A stretch of DNA of 64,000 bases. Source: JAVBUY01 sp031552735. Lineage in GTDB: Bacteria; Bacillota; Clostridia; Christensenellales; Aristaeellaceae. The position numbers were made by a program, and so were the translations under genes. The notes under the pieces were generated by a model. That model was not told the DNA's origin, ran no database searches, and saw only the letters and a list, made by a program, of their open reading frames with translations. Positions 54,246 through 63,441 of this stretch are shown one piece after another. The stretch spans positions 19,658 through 83,657 of the forward strand of contig JAVBMF010000001.1 of the NCBI GenBank assembly GCA_031552735.1. The letters are read 5' to 3'. The number at the start of each line of letters is the position of its first letter. The first letter of the stretch is position 1.

Positions 54246-54320
54246 AATCATAAAGATGAACTACGTTCAACAATAATGAACGATAGCGATGGCCTTATTT
54301 GCTGTGAGGAGGGGTTTTTT

Positions 54321-55064
54321 ATGGACCAGCGGGCATTGACTGAGGCGGATATTCTGAATTTGAAACGGTGGAATACCCCCACCGTGTATAACGGCTGGGA
54401 GAAGATCACCCATTTGGAGCGGACGCAGGGGCGCTTTAACCGCGAGCCCGTGTGCGATATCATGCCGCAGATGGGCATCATGGCGGGCTGGGCGGTGACT
54501 GTGGAGGTGCAGCCCAGCCAGCGGATGCACCAGACCAATAACCCGAACGCGCAAGAGCAGTACATGCGCTACCTGGCCAGCGTGCCCGGTCCGAAAATCG
54601 TCATCGTCAAGGATTTGGACAATCCGCACATTGGCTCGTTCTGGGGCGAGATCAACGCCAATATGCATAGAGTGATGGGGTGCGTGGGTACCATAACCGA
54701 TGGGTGTGTGCGCGACACCGACGAGATGACCAACGCGGGCTTTAAGGCGCTGGCCAAGCATTGCTGCGTGGGACACGCCTATAGCACGCCGGTGCGCTGG
54801 GGCATGCCGGTGGAAGTGTTTGGCTGCGAGGTCAAGCCCGGCGATTTCATCCACGCCGACAAGCACGGCTTCATGGCCATCGACGCAGAGGACTGCCCGC
54901 GCTTGCTTGATGCGGTGCGCTTCATGGACCAGAATGAGTGCGACTGCCTGCTGAACTATTCTCGCAACGCGCAGGGCGTGCCGCTGGACGAGTTTGTGAC
55001 CGAATATGCCAAGCGCGCGGCTGAATTTGGCCGTCGCGCCAACGAGCACTTTGCAAAAAAGTAA
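54321..55064 (+). CDS. RraA-family protein (hydroxy-keto-acid aldolase/decarboxylase type)
   Basis: 247 aa. The family core is GEINANMHRVMGCVGTITDG followed by CVRDTDEM, and later PVEVFGCEVKPGDFIHADKHG. In the enzymes of this family the Arg-Asp pair binds the metal and the keto acid (4-hydroxy-4-methyl-2-oxoglutarate aldolase or oxaloacetate decarboxylase activity). In an ABC/aldolase cluster a catabolic role is more likely than RNase E inhibition. ATG 54321 behind GAGGAGGGG; an upstream in-frame ATG lies in the promoter region. Confidence 0.87.
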   Translation: MDQRALTEADILNLKRWNTPTVYNGWEKITHLERTQGRFNREPVCDIMPQMGIMAGWAVTVEVQPSQRMHQTNNPNAQEQYMRYLASVPGPKIVIVKDLDNPHIGSFWGEINANMHRVMGCVGTITDGCVRDTDEMTNAGFKALAKHCCVGHAYSTPVRWGMPVEVFGCEVKPGDFIHADKHGFMAIDAEDCPRLLDAVRFMDQNECDCLLNYSRNAQGVPLDEFVTEYAKRAAEFGRRANEHFAKK

Positions 55065-55095
55065 CCCTGCCCGATTCCTAAAAGGAGGTGCATCC

Positions 55096-56034
55096 ATGGT
55101 TCGAGCGCACAGCGACGCCTCATTGCGCCGGCGCAGCCTGCTGCACAACATCAAGCGCCATTGGCGGCTGCTGATTTTTGTGGTGCCAGCGCTGGTGTAC
55201 ATCATCGTTTTCCAATACCTGCCGATGTACGGCATTGTGATCGCGTTTCAGGATTTCAAGCCCCATCTGGGCTACTTTGGCAGCCCGTTTGTCGGCTTCA
55301 AGCACTTTATCCGTTTCTTTAACTCGCCGGACTTCTGGAAACTGATTGGCAACACGGTCTCGCTGTCGGTGATGCAGCTGATCTATGCGTTTCCGTTCCC
55401 GATCATCCTCGCGCTGGCGCTCAATCAGCTACCGTATCGCAAATACCAGAAAACCGTGCAGATTGTCACCTACGCGCCGCACTTTATCTCGGTGATCGTG
55501 CTGGTCAGCATTATGCGTGTCATGCTTGATCCGCAGAGCGGCGTGGTCAACGCGATTCTGGGCAAGCTGGGCATCGCGCCGATCTTCTTCATGGGCGACG
55601 CGGCGCTGTTTAGGCCGGTATACGTGTGGTCGGACATCTGGCAAAACACCGGCTGGAGCAGCATCATCTATTTCGCAGCGCTGTCCAGCGTGGACCCCAG
55701 CATGCACGAGGCGGCCATCATCGACGGCGCCAACAAATGGCAGCGCACGCGCTTCATTGATTTCCCATGCATCCTGCCGACCATTATTACCATCTTGATT
55801 TTGAATACCGGCCGCGTGATGAGCGTCGGTTTTGAAAAAGCGTTCGCGATGCAAAACGCGTTGAATCTGTCCACATCGGAAATCATTTCCACCTACGTCT
55901 ACCGCATGGGTATCCGCGAGGGGCAATACAGCTACTCGGCGGCAATCAACCTGTTCAACTCGGTGATCAACATGGCGCTGCTGCTCAGCGTGAACGCCAT
56001 CACCAAGAAAACCAGCGACGTGGGCATCTTTTAG
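55096..56034 (+). CDS. ABC transporter permease, LplB/YteP type
   Basis: 312 aa with six membrane segments, first at about 24-44 (LLIFVVPALVYIIVFQYLP). The conserved YGIVIAFQDFKP and VGFKHFIRFF segments are typical of the LplB/YteP group that imports complex oligosaccharides. The EAA loop is EAAIIDGANKWQRTRFIDFP. ATG 55096 behind AAAGGAGGTG. No ATPase gene is present in the cluster, so a shared MsmX-like ATPase encoded elsewhere is probable. Confidence 0.95.
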   Translation: MVRAHSDASLRRRSLLHNIKRHWRLLIFVVPALVYIIVFQYLPMYGIVIAFQDFKPHLGYFGSPFVGFKHFIRFFNSPDFWKLIGNTVSLSVMQLIYAFPFPIILALALNQLPYRKYQKTVQIVTYAPHFISVIVLVSIMRVMLDPQSGVVNAILGKLGIAPIFFMGDAALFRPVYVWSDIWQNTGWSSIIYFAALSSVDPSMHEAAIIDGANKWQRTRFIDFPCILPTIITILILNTGRVMSVGFEKAFAMQNALNLSTSEIISTYVYRMGIREGQYSYSAAINLFNSVINMALLLSVNAITKKTSDVGIF

Positions 56035-56052
56035 GAAAGGGGGGCCTGATCC

Positions 56053-56958
56053 ATGGCGAACAAGGAAGCCTCGCTGCGCATTCACGAATCGCGCGCGGAC
56101 AAAACCTTTAACTGGATTATCATCGGATTTACAGCCATTTGCATGTTGCTGTGCGTCTATCCATTGTACTTTGTGATCATCGCCTCCTTCAGCGATCCGT
56201 CGCTGGTGGCATTGGGCGAGGTCATCCTGATTCCCAAGGGGCTGACATTCGAGGGCTATGCCAAGATTCTGGTGGACAAGGAACTGTGGACCGGCTATCG
56301 CAACACGATTCTGTACACCGGCCTGGGCACGACGCTGAATCTGTGCCTGACGCTGACCGCGGGCTTCGCGCTCTCCAGACGGGAGTTGCCCTTCCGCAAG
56401 GCGATCATGGCGCTGTTTACCATCACCATGTTCATCAACGGCGGTCTGGTGCCCACCTACCTGCTGATTCGCAATTTAGGGCTGTACAATTCCTTCTGGG
56501 TCATGGTGCTGCTTAACGGCATCAGCGTCTACAACATGATCATCTGCCGAACATTCTTTGAAAGCACCATCCCCGGCGACCTGTGGGACGCGGTGCAGGT
56601 GGACGGCTGCACGGAGTTCCGCTACTTCTGGCAGATCGTGCTGCCGCTGTCCGGCGCGGTGATCGCAGTGCTGGCGCTGTATTACGCGGTAGGGCACTGG
56701 AACAGCTACTTTAACGCGATGATCTACCTGCGTGATAAGTCGCTGTACAGCCTGCAACTGGTGCTGCGCAATATCCTGATCGCCAACCAGTATACAGACG
56801 ACATGGCCAGTCTGGACGTGGGCGCGGACACCAGCATGAAGCTGCAAACCATGAAGTACGCGATCATCGTGGTTTCGACAGTGCCGATGCTGATCATTTA
56901 CCCGTTTGTGCAGAAGCACTTTGTCAAGGGCGTCATGATTGGCGCGGTCAAGGGTTAA
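56053..56958 (+). CDS. ABC transporter permease, YtcP/LplC type
   Basis: 301 aa with six membrane segments, first at about 21-43. Contains the typical PLYFVIIASFSDPSLV start, FALSRRELPFRK, and an EAA-type loop ending FRYFWQIVLPLSG. The C-terminus is the usual VQKHFVKGVMIGAVKG. It lies 18 bases after the first permease and partners it. Confidence 0.95.
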   Translation: MANKEASLRIHESRADKTFNWIIIGFTAICMLLCVYPLYFVIIASFSDPSLVALGEVILIPKGLTFEGYAKILVDKELWTGYRNTILYTGLGTTLNLCLTLTAGFALSRRELPFRKAIMALFTITMFINGGLVPTYLLIRNLGLYNSFWVMVLLNGISVYNMIICRTFFESTIPGDLWDAVQVDGCTEFRYFWQIVLPLSGAVIAVLALYYAVGHWNSYFNAMIYLRDKSLYSLQLVLRNILIANQYTDDMASLDVGADTSMKLQTMKYAIIVVSTVPMLIIYPFVQKHFVKGVMIGAVKG

Positions 56959-57010
56959 CCACGGGCAGTGGGCCCGTGCAAATATCGACAGAACATGAGG
57001 AGGAAAGGCA

Positions 57011-58591
57011 ATGAAGAAGACTCTGGTTTCCCTGGCGCTGGTACTGGCGCTGCTGCTGCCTACGCTGGGCATGGTAGCTATGGCCGAGGATCCGGCGATG
57101 ATCAACGACAATACCTTCGCCACCGGCGATCGCATTGTCAAAGACCCGATCACGCTGAAGGTGGACGTGGTCAGCGGCAGTCACGTCGGCAACATGGCCG
57201 ACCTGAACTGGATCAAGAAGCTGCAAGAGGACACCGGCATCAAGATGGATTTCTATCACATCAATACCGGCGACACCACCGAGCAGCGCAATCTGGTGTT
57301 CTCCACCCAGGATTACCCGGACATCTTCTGGGGCAACCCGACCGACAAGCAGATTGCCGAGTGCATCGAGGCCAAGGCGATCCTGCCGCTCAACGACCTG
57401 ATCGACAAGTATGCGCCCAACTGGAAGGCGTATCTGGACGCAAACCCCAACGTGCGCAAGCTGATCACCGCCAGCGACGGCAACATCTACAGCCTGCCCT
57501 GCCTGCGCGATGAAATCGTGCAGAGCGGTATCCGCGACCAGTGGCTGATCAACAAGGTGTGGCTGGATGAGCTGGGCCTGGCCGTGCCCACCACCGATGT
57601 GGAGTTTGTCGAAGCCATGCGCGCCTTTAAGGCCAACGCGGGCAAGGGCAGCATCCCCGAGGGCGTGATCCCTTACTATTTCCGCTACAACTACTTCATC
57701 GGCAGCCAACTGGATTTCTATGCCGCGTATGGCATCGTGACCCCCGGCGACCAAGACAAGGTGTTCATCTCCATCAACGAAGACGGCAAGACCGTGGAGT
57801 ATAACTTTACCGATCCGGCCATCAAAAAGCCGATTGAGACCCTGCACACCATGTACAAAGAGGGCCTGATCCCCGGCGCGGTGTTCACCGATGAATGGAA
57901 TGAGTACCTGGCCAAGACCCGCGCCACCCCGGCGTTCGTTGGCTCGTTCCACTCCTTCCACAACCCTGATGCCAACACCTACGTCGCCATGCCGCCCTTC
58001 AAGGTTGAGGGCGTGGAGCACAGCTACATCCGCAGCCAGCTCAATCAGGTGACGCGCAACTACTTCACCATCTTCGCCAACAACAAGTATCCGGAAGCAT
58101 CCATGCGTCTGGCCGACGTGATCGCCGATCCGGAGCGCTCGCTGACCGGCTTCTACGGCTCGTTCGGCAAGTATCTGGAGAAGAAGGACGACGGCACCTA
58201 CCTGCAACTGCCGCAGGCCGCCGACGAGCAGATGAAGGAAGACTGCCCGGGCAACTGTCTGGCGCTGCTCATTCCGGCCGAAATGGCGGATAAGATCACC
58301 TATGACGGCGCGCTCAAGACCCGTCAGGACGCGGTGGAAATGTACAAACCGTACATCCTGCCCACCGAGCGCCTGTATCCGCGCCTGCTGGTGCCGCAGG
58401 ATCTGCAAGTGCGCTATACCGAGTTGGAAACCGACATCAACAACCTGACCAAGGAGCAGTTCGCGCTGTGGATCGCCGACGGCGGCATCGAGCAGGGCTA
58501 CGAAGAGTATCTGAAGAAGCTGGACGCTGCCGGCCTGAAAGAGTATCTGGAGCTGGCGCAGAAGTGCTTTGACGATTTCAATAAGCTGTAA
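57011..58591 (+). CDS. Extracellular solute-binding protein of the LplA/YtcQ type, without lipobox
   Basis: 526 aa, the usual size for binding proteins of LplB/LplC transporters. The signal peptide (residues about 1-25, LVLALLLPTLGMVAMA|ED) has a type I cleavage site and no Cys, so it is not a lipoprotein as most Gram-positive binding proteins are. The mature chain has the family-1-like pattern (YPDIFWGNPTDKQIAECIEA, LPLNDLIDKYAPNW, IYSLPCLRDE). ATG 57011 behind AGGAAAGG. A stable hairpin follows the gene. Confidence 0.92.
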   Translation: MKKTLVSLALVLALLLPTLGMVAMAEDPAMINDNTFATGDRIVKDPITLKVDVVSGSHVGNMADLNWIKKLQEDTGIKMDFYHINTGDTTEQRNLVFSTQDYPDIFWGNPTDKQIAECIEAKAILPLNDLIDKYAPNWKAYLDANPNVRKLITASDGNIYSLPCLRDEIVQSGIRDQWLINKVWLDELGLAVPTTDVEFVEAMRAFKANAGKGSIPEGVIPYYFRYNYFIGSQLDFYAAYGIVTPGDQDKVFISINEDGKTVEYNFTDPAIKKPIETLHTMYKEGLIPGAVFTDEWNEYLAKTRATPAFVGSFHSFHNPDANTYVAMPPFKVEGVEHSYIRSQLNQVTRNYFTIFANNKYPEASMRLADVIADPERSLTGFYGSFGKYLEKKDDGTYLQLPQAADEQMKEDCPGNCLALLIPAEMADKITYDGALKTRQDAVEMYKPYILPTERLYPRLLVPQDLQVRYTELETDINNLTKEQFALWIADGGIEQGYEEYLKKLDAAGLKEYLELAQKCFDDFNKL

Positions 58592-58618
58592 GCTTTCGCA
58601 AAGTTGATATTGGGTCGC

Positions 58619-58642
58619 GGCCAGGGGGGCAACCCCCTGGCC
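58619..58642 (+). other. Intercistronic hairpin after the binding-protein gene
   Basis: A perfect 10-bp stem GGCCAGGGGG/CCCCCTGGCC with loop GCAA. No U-run, so it probably protects the upstream mRNA and lets some transcription continue. This would fit high binding-protein levels. Confidence 0.7.
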
Positions 58643-58660
58643 GCCTTAAAGGAGAGAACC

Positions 58661-60109
58661 ATGCGAAACCCCAAAAGCTGGAGCTATGTCCCGTATGACC
58701 CGGTAACCTGCGACGCGCTGGGCAACCCGGGCAAACCGTATGATTTTCTTTTCAAGCAAGTGCTGCCGCGCGATGGCGGCGTGCGCGCCGCGTGGCACCC
58801 GATGCCCGGCGCGGACGGCTATCGGCTGTACGCGGTGCCATACGGCCAGCACCCGGGCGGCGCAGGTGAAATCAGCGCGCGCTGTGCGAACCCCGAGGGG
58901 GAGCTTGACGGACTGGCCAACGAACATGATTATGAACTGCGCGTGGACGCGCTAAGCGGCGGGGAAGCGATGGGGCGCGCATTGCCGCGCTGGGCACGCC
59001 CTGCGCCGGTGCCGGGCACGGTGGTCAACTATATTCACCCGGACGATTATACGCTCTCTTATTCCGGGCGCTCGACGGCGTCGCCGGGCATTGTGCGCCT
59101 GCCCAACGGGGAGCTGCTGGTCAGCCACGATGTGTACTGGGCGGATACGCCACAGAACCTGACGCAGATTCTTTCCTCTAAGGACGATGGCGCGAGCTGG
59201 CAATACGTGTGCGACGTGCTGCCGTGCTTCTGGGGCAAGCTGTTCTGGCACAAGGACGCGCTGTATATGATCGGCTGCGAAACCGAGTGCGGGGCGCTGC
59301 TGGTGGGACGGTCGGACGACTATGGGCGCACCTTTTGCGCGCCGATTGAGATTTTTCCCGGCGGCACGCGCCGCACCGGCGGGCCGATGCGCTCGTCCCT
59401 GCCGGTCACCGAGCACGCGGGGCGGCTGTGGACCAGCATGGATGTCGGTTCGCACCCGCTGGGCTATCACGACACGGTGATCGTGTCAGCGGCGGTGGAT
59501 GCGGATTTAATGGACCCGGCGAGCTGGGTGTGCTCCGCGCCGCTCAAGTTTGACCCCGATTGGCCGGGCACGTCGAAAGGCGCGACGCGTATGGGCTTTC
59601 TGGAGGGCAACATCATTGCCGGGCCGGATGGCGCGCTCTACGATATCCTGCGCTATGAGACGCGCGGCGGCGACCCGGAATACGGGCTGGCCGGGATGGT
59701 GCGCATCGACCCCGCGCACCCCGAGGCCGCGCCCACGTTCGAGCGCATCTTGAAATTTGACGGCAACCTGTCGCGCTTTAGCATCGTGCGGCACGAGCGG
59801 AGCGGTCTGTACTTTGCCAGCGTCAGCCGCGTGCTGGATGAACCGTCGTACTACCGGGGCAGGCTGTCGCTGATGCGCTCGAAGGACCTGATCCATTGGG
59901 AACTGGCGCGTGACCTGCTGGACATCCATCCCATTTGCCCGCAGGAGTGGCCGACCCGCACCGCCTTCCAATACCCGGACAGTTTTCTGGAGGGCGACGC
60001 GCTGTATCTGGTGTCGCGCACCGCGATCTTTGGCGCGTACAACTATCACAATGCCAACTACATCACGTTTCACCGCTTTGATCTATCCGGGGAGGTGAAT
60101 GAGGGATGA
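58661..60109 (+). CDS. Intracellular Asp-box beta-propeller protein (sialidase-fold), paralogue 1
   Basis: 482 aa without signal peptide. An FN3-like N-terminal domain (about 30-110, AAWHPMPGADGYRLYAV) is followed by a propeller. The propeller has Asp-box motifs SSKDDGASWQY and RSDDYGRTF, the shared segment NLTQILSSKDDG, and CFWGKLFWH. A late GRLSLMRSKDLIHWEL blade resembles glycoside-hydrolase propellers. Acidic and Arg residues are scattered in loops, but I cannot point to a defined catalytic set. Its paralogues are at 60106 and 61954. Probably hydrolyses or lyses an imported oligosaccharide; inferred from context. ATG 58661 behind AAAGGAGAG. Confidence 0.82.
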   Translation: MRNPKSWSYVPYDPVTCDALGNPGKPYDFLFKQVLPRDGGVRAAWHPMPGADGYRLYAVPYGQHPGGAGEISARCANPEGELDGLANEHDYELRVDALSGGEAMGRALPRWARPAPVPGTVVNYIHPDDYTLSYSGRSTASPGIVRLPNGELLVSHDVYWADTPQNLTQILSSKDDGASWQYVCDVLPCFWGKLFWHKDALYMIGCETECGALLVGRSDDYGRTFCAPIEIFPGGTRRTGGPMRSSLPVTEHAGRLWTSMDVGSHPLGYHDTVIVSAAVDADLMDPASWVCSAPLKFDPDWPGTSKGATRMGFLEGNIIAGPDGALYDILRYETRGGDPEYGLAGMVRIDPAHPEAAPTFERILKFDGNLSRFSIVRHERSGLYFASVSRVLDEPSYYRGRLSLMRSKDLIHWELARDLLDIHPICPQEWPTRTAFQYPDSFLEGDALYLVSRTAIFGAYNYHNANYITFHRFDLSGEVNEG

Positions 60110-60993
60110 ATGGATATGCGCAATCTTGGGGCGTCCGCCCCTTTACGCCGCACGAGCAGTCGCTGTATGGCGCGCTGCACACCGGCTTCTCGCTGCGCGT
60201 GGTGCGGCTAAGCGTCGGCGACGGCTGGGTGGAGGCCGAGTGGCTGCCCTGCGCCGATGCGCAGACCGCCTGCTACACTATCACAGTGGCGCGGCGTGGA
60301 CAGAGCGTGGGTTTTGCCAACAACCGCCCGGCGGGCACGCCCGAGCCGCAGAAACTGTCGGTGGGGCAGACCTGCTGCCGCTTTGACGGGCTGATCAACG
60401 ACGTGGACTATGAACTAACAGTGTTCGCCCGGGATGAGAAAATGTTGCCGGTCGCGCGCAGCCTGCCACGCCTGTTTCAGACGCGCGCGTATGACGGACT
60501 GGTGGTCAACACGCTGCACCCGGACGACTACACAATGGCATTTGCCGGGCGGTCGCTGGCCGCGCCCAGTCTGGTGACGCTGCCGAGCGGCGTTGTGCTG
60601 GTCAGTCATGGCGTGACTTGGCCGGGTGCGCCGAGCCATCTGACCGTGGTGTTTCGCAGCGAGGACGGCGGGCGCACCTTCCGGTACGCCGCTGATTTCT
60701 GCCCCTGCGCGGGCGGGCAGTTGGTCTATCGCGACGGGCAGGTGCACCTGGTGGGGCGCGCCGGTCAGACCGGTGCGCTGCTGTCAGCGCGCTCGGCGGA
60801 CGGTGGGCTGACCTGGTCGGCACCGGAAGCGGTCAAGGCGCTTGCCGACGCGCATTGCGCGGATGCCGCACTGGCGGTCAGCGTGCAGGCTGGCGCGGGT
60901 GCGTTCAGCCAAACCGACGCCAATATACTGCTGATTCAACAAAGGCATCTGCCGGTGGGCGATGCGCGGAAGGGGATGGGGGAATGGGTGTGA
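60106..60993 (+). CDS. Shortened Asp-box beta-propeller protein, paralogue 2
   Basis: 295 aa. It aligns by eye with the first 60% of its neighbours: FN3-like domain, then NTLHPDDYTMAFAGRS, SEDGGRTFRYA, and SADGGLTWSAP. It ends at ...DARKGMGEWV where the paralogues continue for about 180 residues. The start overlaps the upstream stop (ATGA), and the stop overlaps the DHDPS-type start. Either a truncated gene kept by translational coupling or a genuine half-propeller. It lacks the conserved CFWGKLF block (here CAGGQLVY). No remnant of the missing part is visible. Confidence 0.75.
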   Translation: MNGYAQSWGVRPFTPHEQSLYGALHTGFSLRVVRLSVGDGWVEAEWLPCADAQTACYTITVARRGQSVGFANNRPAGTPEPQKLSVGQTCCRFDGLINDVDYELTVFARDEKMLPVARSLPRLFQTRAYDGLVVNTLHPDDYTMAFAGRSLAAPSLVTLPSGVVLVSHGVTWPGAPSHLTVVFRSEDGGRTFRYAADFCPCAGGQLVYRDGQVHLVGRAGQTGALLSARSADGGLTWSAPEAVKALADAHCADAALAVSVQAGAGAFSQTDANILLIQQRHLPVGDARKGMGEWV

Positions 60994-61937
60994 ACCAACA
61001 GCCTTCGAAGAACCACGACGGGCACATCGGCGAAGTATGGCCGGTGATGCTGACGCCATTTCGCGAAAGCGGGGAGATCGACGAAACCGCGCTGGACGCG
61101 CTGATTGATTTCTATCAGGCGGCGGGCGTGACCGGGTTGTTCGCGGTCTGTCAGTCCAGCGAGATGTTCTTCCTGAGCCTAGCCGAGCGCGTGCGGTTGG
61201 CGCAAATGGTCAAGAGCCGCGCCAAGGTGCCGGTGATCGCCAGCGGCCATGTCAGCTACGCGCCCAGCGAGCAGGCGCGCGAGCTGAACGCCATTGTCGA
61301 CACCGGCGTGGACGCGATCATCCTGATCACCAACCGTCTGGCCGACCAGCACGCCGATAGCAAGGCTTGGATCGCGAACATGCGCGCGCTGCTGAAAGAG
61401 CTGCCCAGCGACATGCCGTTGGGCCTGTATGAGTGCCCCTATCCGTTCAAGTGGGTGCTGGGCGACGACGAGATTGCCTTTTGCGCCGACAGCGGGCGCT
61501 TTCGCTTCCTGAAAGATACCTGCTGCGATTTGTCGCGCATCCAGCGGCGGCTGGCGCAGATACAGGGCAGCGAGCTGAAGCTGTACAACGCCAATACCGC
61601 CACGCTGCTGGATTCCCTGCGCGCCGGGGCGGCGGGGTTCTCCGGCGTGATGGCCAACTTTCATCCGGATTTGTATGTGTGGCTGGGTCAGCAGTATCAG
61701 GCCGAGCCGGAAAAAGCCGTGCGCTTGCAGGCACTGCTGACGCTGTGCTCGCAGATCGAGAAGCAGTGCTATCCTGTGAACGCCAAGGCGTATCTGGGCC
61801 TTTCGGGGCTGCCCATCACGCGCGTGACGCGCACGCGATCCGCCGGGGAGATGACGCCGCTGTTTGACAGCGAGGTGGCGCAGCTAAAAACGCTGACGGA
61901 ATGGGCCAGAGAACAATTGACCGGACAACAAAGATAG
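60984..61937 (+). CDS. DHDPS/N-acetylneuraminate lyase-family aldolase or dehydratase
   Basis: 317 aa TIM-barrel class I aldolase-like enzyme. The Schiff-base Lys is in FRFLKDTCCD, and the catalytic Tyr in GLYECPYPFKW. In place of the GTTGE loop it has CQSSEMFFLS, which fits the wider family (KDG aldolase, sialic acid lyase or dehydratase) rather than DapA. ATG 60984 or GTG 60990; both have purine-rich sites. Within the acid-sugar cluster it could process a keto-deoxy sugar acid. Exact reaction unknown. Confidence 0.85.
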   Translation: MGVNQQPSKNHDGHIGEVWPVMLTPFRESGEIDETALDALIDFYQAAGVTGLFAVCQSSEMFFLSLAERVRLAQMVKSRAKVPVIASGHVSYAPSEQARELNAIVDTGVDAIILITNRLADQHADSKAWIANMRALLKELPSDMPLGLYECPYPFKWVLGDDEIAFCADSGRFRFLKDTCCDLSRIQRRLAQIQGSELKLYNANTATLLDSLRAGAAGFSGVMANFHPDLYVWLGQQYQAEPEKAVRLQALLTLCSQIEKQCYPVNAKAYLGLSGLPITRVTRTRSAGEMTPLFDSEVAQLKTLTEWAREQLTGQQR

Positions 61938-61953
61938 AGAGGCGAGAAAAGCA

Positions 61954-63381
61954 ATGCGCGGACAAACAACGTGGGACTATCATCCGTATACCCGGCTGAG
62001 CGAAAATCAGAAAAAAAAGCTGCCTTACATCGCGCGGTTGGCGCCGTATGCCGATTGCTGCGAGGTGGAGTGGTTTGACCAGGGCAGCGCGGGTCCGCAC
62101 GAGCTGGTCGTCAGGCTGCGCGCCAACAACAAGCCCGCGCTGGTCATGCCGGTGACTCCGGGCACTGTCAAGGTGACCGGGCTTGTGTCTGACCGCGAAT
62201 ATGATGTGTTTGTCCGCCGGACAGGCGCACCGGAGCAAAAGAGCGATACGCGGCTGTTCCGCACCGGCGAGATCATCGGCACGGTGGTCAACTACCTGCA
62301 CCCGCATGACGCGGAGTTCGCATTCTCTGGGCGCTATCTGTGCAGCCCGGCGATTGTCAAGACGCAAAGCGGCCGCCTGTTGGTGGCGATGGACGTGTAT
62401 GGCCCGCATCAGGCGCAGAACCTGACCTTCCTGTATAAGTCCGACGACGACGGCGCTACCTGGCAGTACGTCAGCGACCTGTTCCCGTGCTTCTGGGGCA
62501 AGCTGTTCCTGCACGACGGCAAGGTGTGGATGCTGTCGATGAGCGCCGAGTATGGCGACCTGCAAATCGGCTATTCCGATGACGACGGCGAGCACTTTGT
62601 CAAGCCGGTGTCGCTGTTCCCCGGCGCGGGCATCCGCGACGAGAAGGGCATGCACCAGGCGCCGACCTCGGTGGTGCTGCACAAGGGGCGCTTCTGGAGC
62701 GCGGTAGAGTACGGCACCTGGGAGAAGGGCGGCCACGAGAACGCGCTGGTCTCCTGCGACGCGAGCAAAGATTTAATGGACCCGGCCAACTGGTCGTGCA
62801 CGGAGTTCCTGCCGTTTGACAGGAGCTGGCCGGGCGCGGTGAAGGACTGCCGCTGGGGCTGCCACGAGGGCAATGCGGTCGCTGGGCCGGACGGTGAGAT
62901 GTACAACTTCCTGCGCTACCAGATCTCCAACGTGTATCCGGACGGCAGGCCGCTGCCCACGCCCAGCCATGGCAAGGCGATGATTCTAAAGGCCAACCTG
63001 GCCGACCCGGATCAGCAGCTCGCCTTTGACCGCTTTGTGGACTTCAACGGCGGCATGAGTAAGTTCACCATCCGCTATGATGAGGTGAGCAAGACCTATC
63101 TGGCGCTGGTCAACAAGGTGATCGACGACACCGCGCCGGGCGCGCGCAACATTCTTTCGCTAGCGGTGTCGAAGAATCTGACCGACTGGAAGATTGTGAA
63201 GGACCTGATCGACGCCTCGGACTACGCGGCGGAGGAAGTCGCGTTTCAGTATGTCGATTTTATTGTGGACGGCGACGACATCGCCTACGCGTCGCGCACG
63301 GCGTTTAACCACGCGAACACCTTCCACGACAGCAACTTCATCACCTTCCACCGCGAGAAGGGGTTTCGGGCGCTGATTTAG
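61954..63381 (+). CDS. Intracellular Asp-box beta-propeller protein (sialidase-fold), paralogue 3
   Basis: 475 aa, no signal peptide. FN3-like N-terminal domain to about 110 (PGTVKVTGLVSDREYDVFV). The propeller begins NYLHPHDAEFAFSGRYLCSPAIV and carries Asp boxes KSDDDGATWQY and YSDDDGEHF. It shares CFWGKLFLH and the SKNLTDWKIVKDLID blade with paralogue 1. ATG 61954 behind GAGAGGCGAG. Last gene of the cluster; a strong terminator follows. Sequence divergence from paralogue 1 suggests different linkages or steps, not simple duplication. Confidence 0.82.
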   Translation: MRGQTTWDYHPYTRLSENQKKKLPYIARLAPYADCCEVEWFDQGSAGPHELVVRLRANNKPALVMPVTPGTVKVTGLVSDREYDVFVRRTGAPEQKSDTRLFRTGEIIGTVVNYLHPHDAEFAFSGRYLCSPAIVKTQSGRLLVAMDVYGPHQAQNLTFLYKSDDDGATWQYVSDLFPCFWGKLFLHDGKVWMLSMSAEYGDLQIGYSDDDGEHFVKPVSLFPGAGIRDEKGMHQAPTSVVLHKGRFWSAVEYGTWEKGGHENALVSCDASKDLMDPANWSCTEFLPFDRSWPGAVKDCRWGCHEGNAVAGPDGEMYNFLRYQISNVYPDGRPLPTPSHGKAMILKANLADPDQQLAFDRFVDFNGGMSKFTIRYDEVSKTYLALVNKVIDDTAPGARNILSLAVSKNLTDWKIVKDLIDASDYAAEEVAFQYVDFIVDGDDIAYASRTAFNHANTFHDSNFITFHREKGFRALI

Positions 63382-63401
63382 TAAGCACGCAAACCCATGC
63401 G

Positions 63402-63433
63402 AAAACCGCCGGGCTGCTGTGCCCGGCGGTTTC
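63402..63433. terminator. Bidirectional terminator closing the sugar-acid cluster
   Basis: CCGCCGGGC/GCCCGGCGG stem, 6-base loop, with an A-tract before and TTTC after; shared with the convergent Dabb gene. Confidence 0.8.
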
Positions 63434-63441
63434 GCGTGAGT

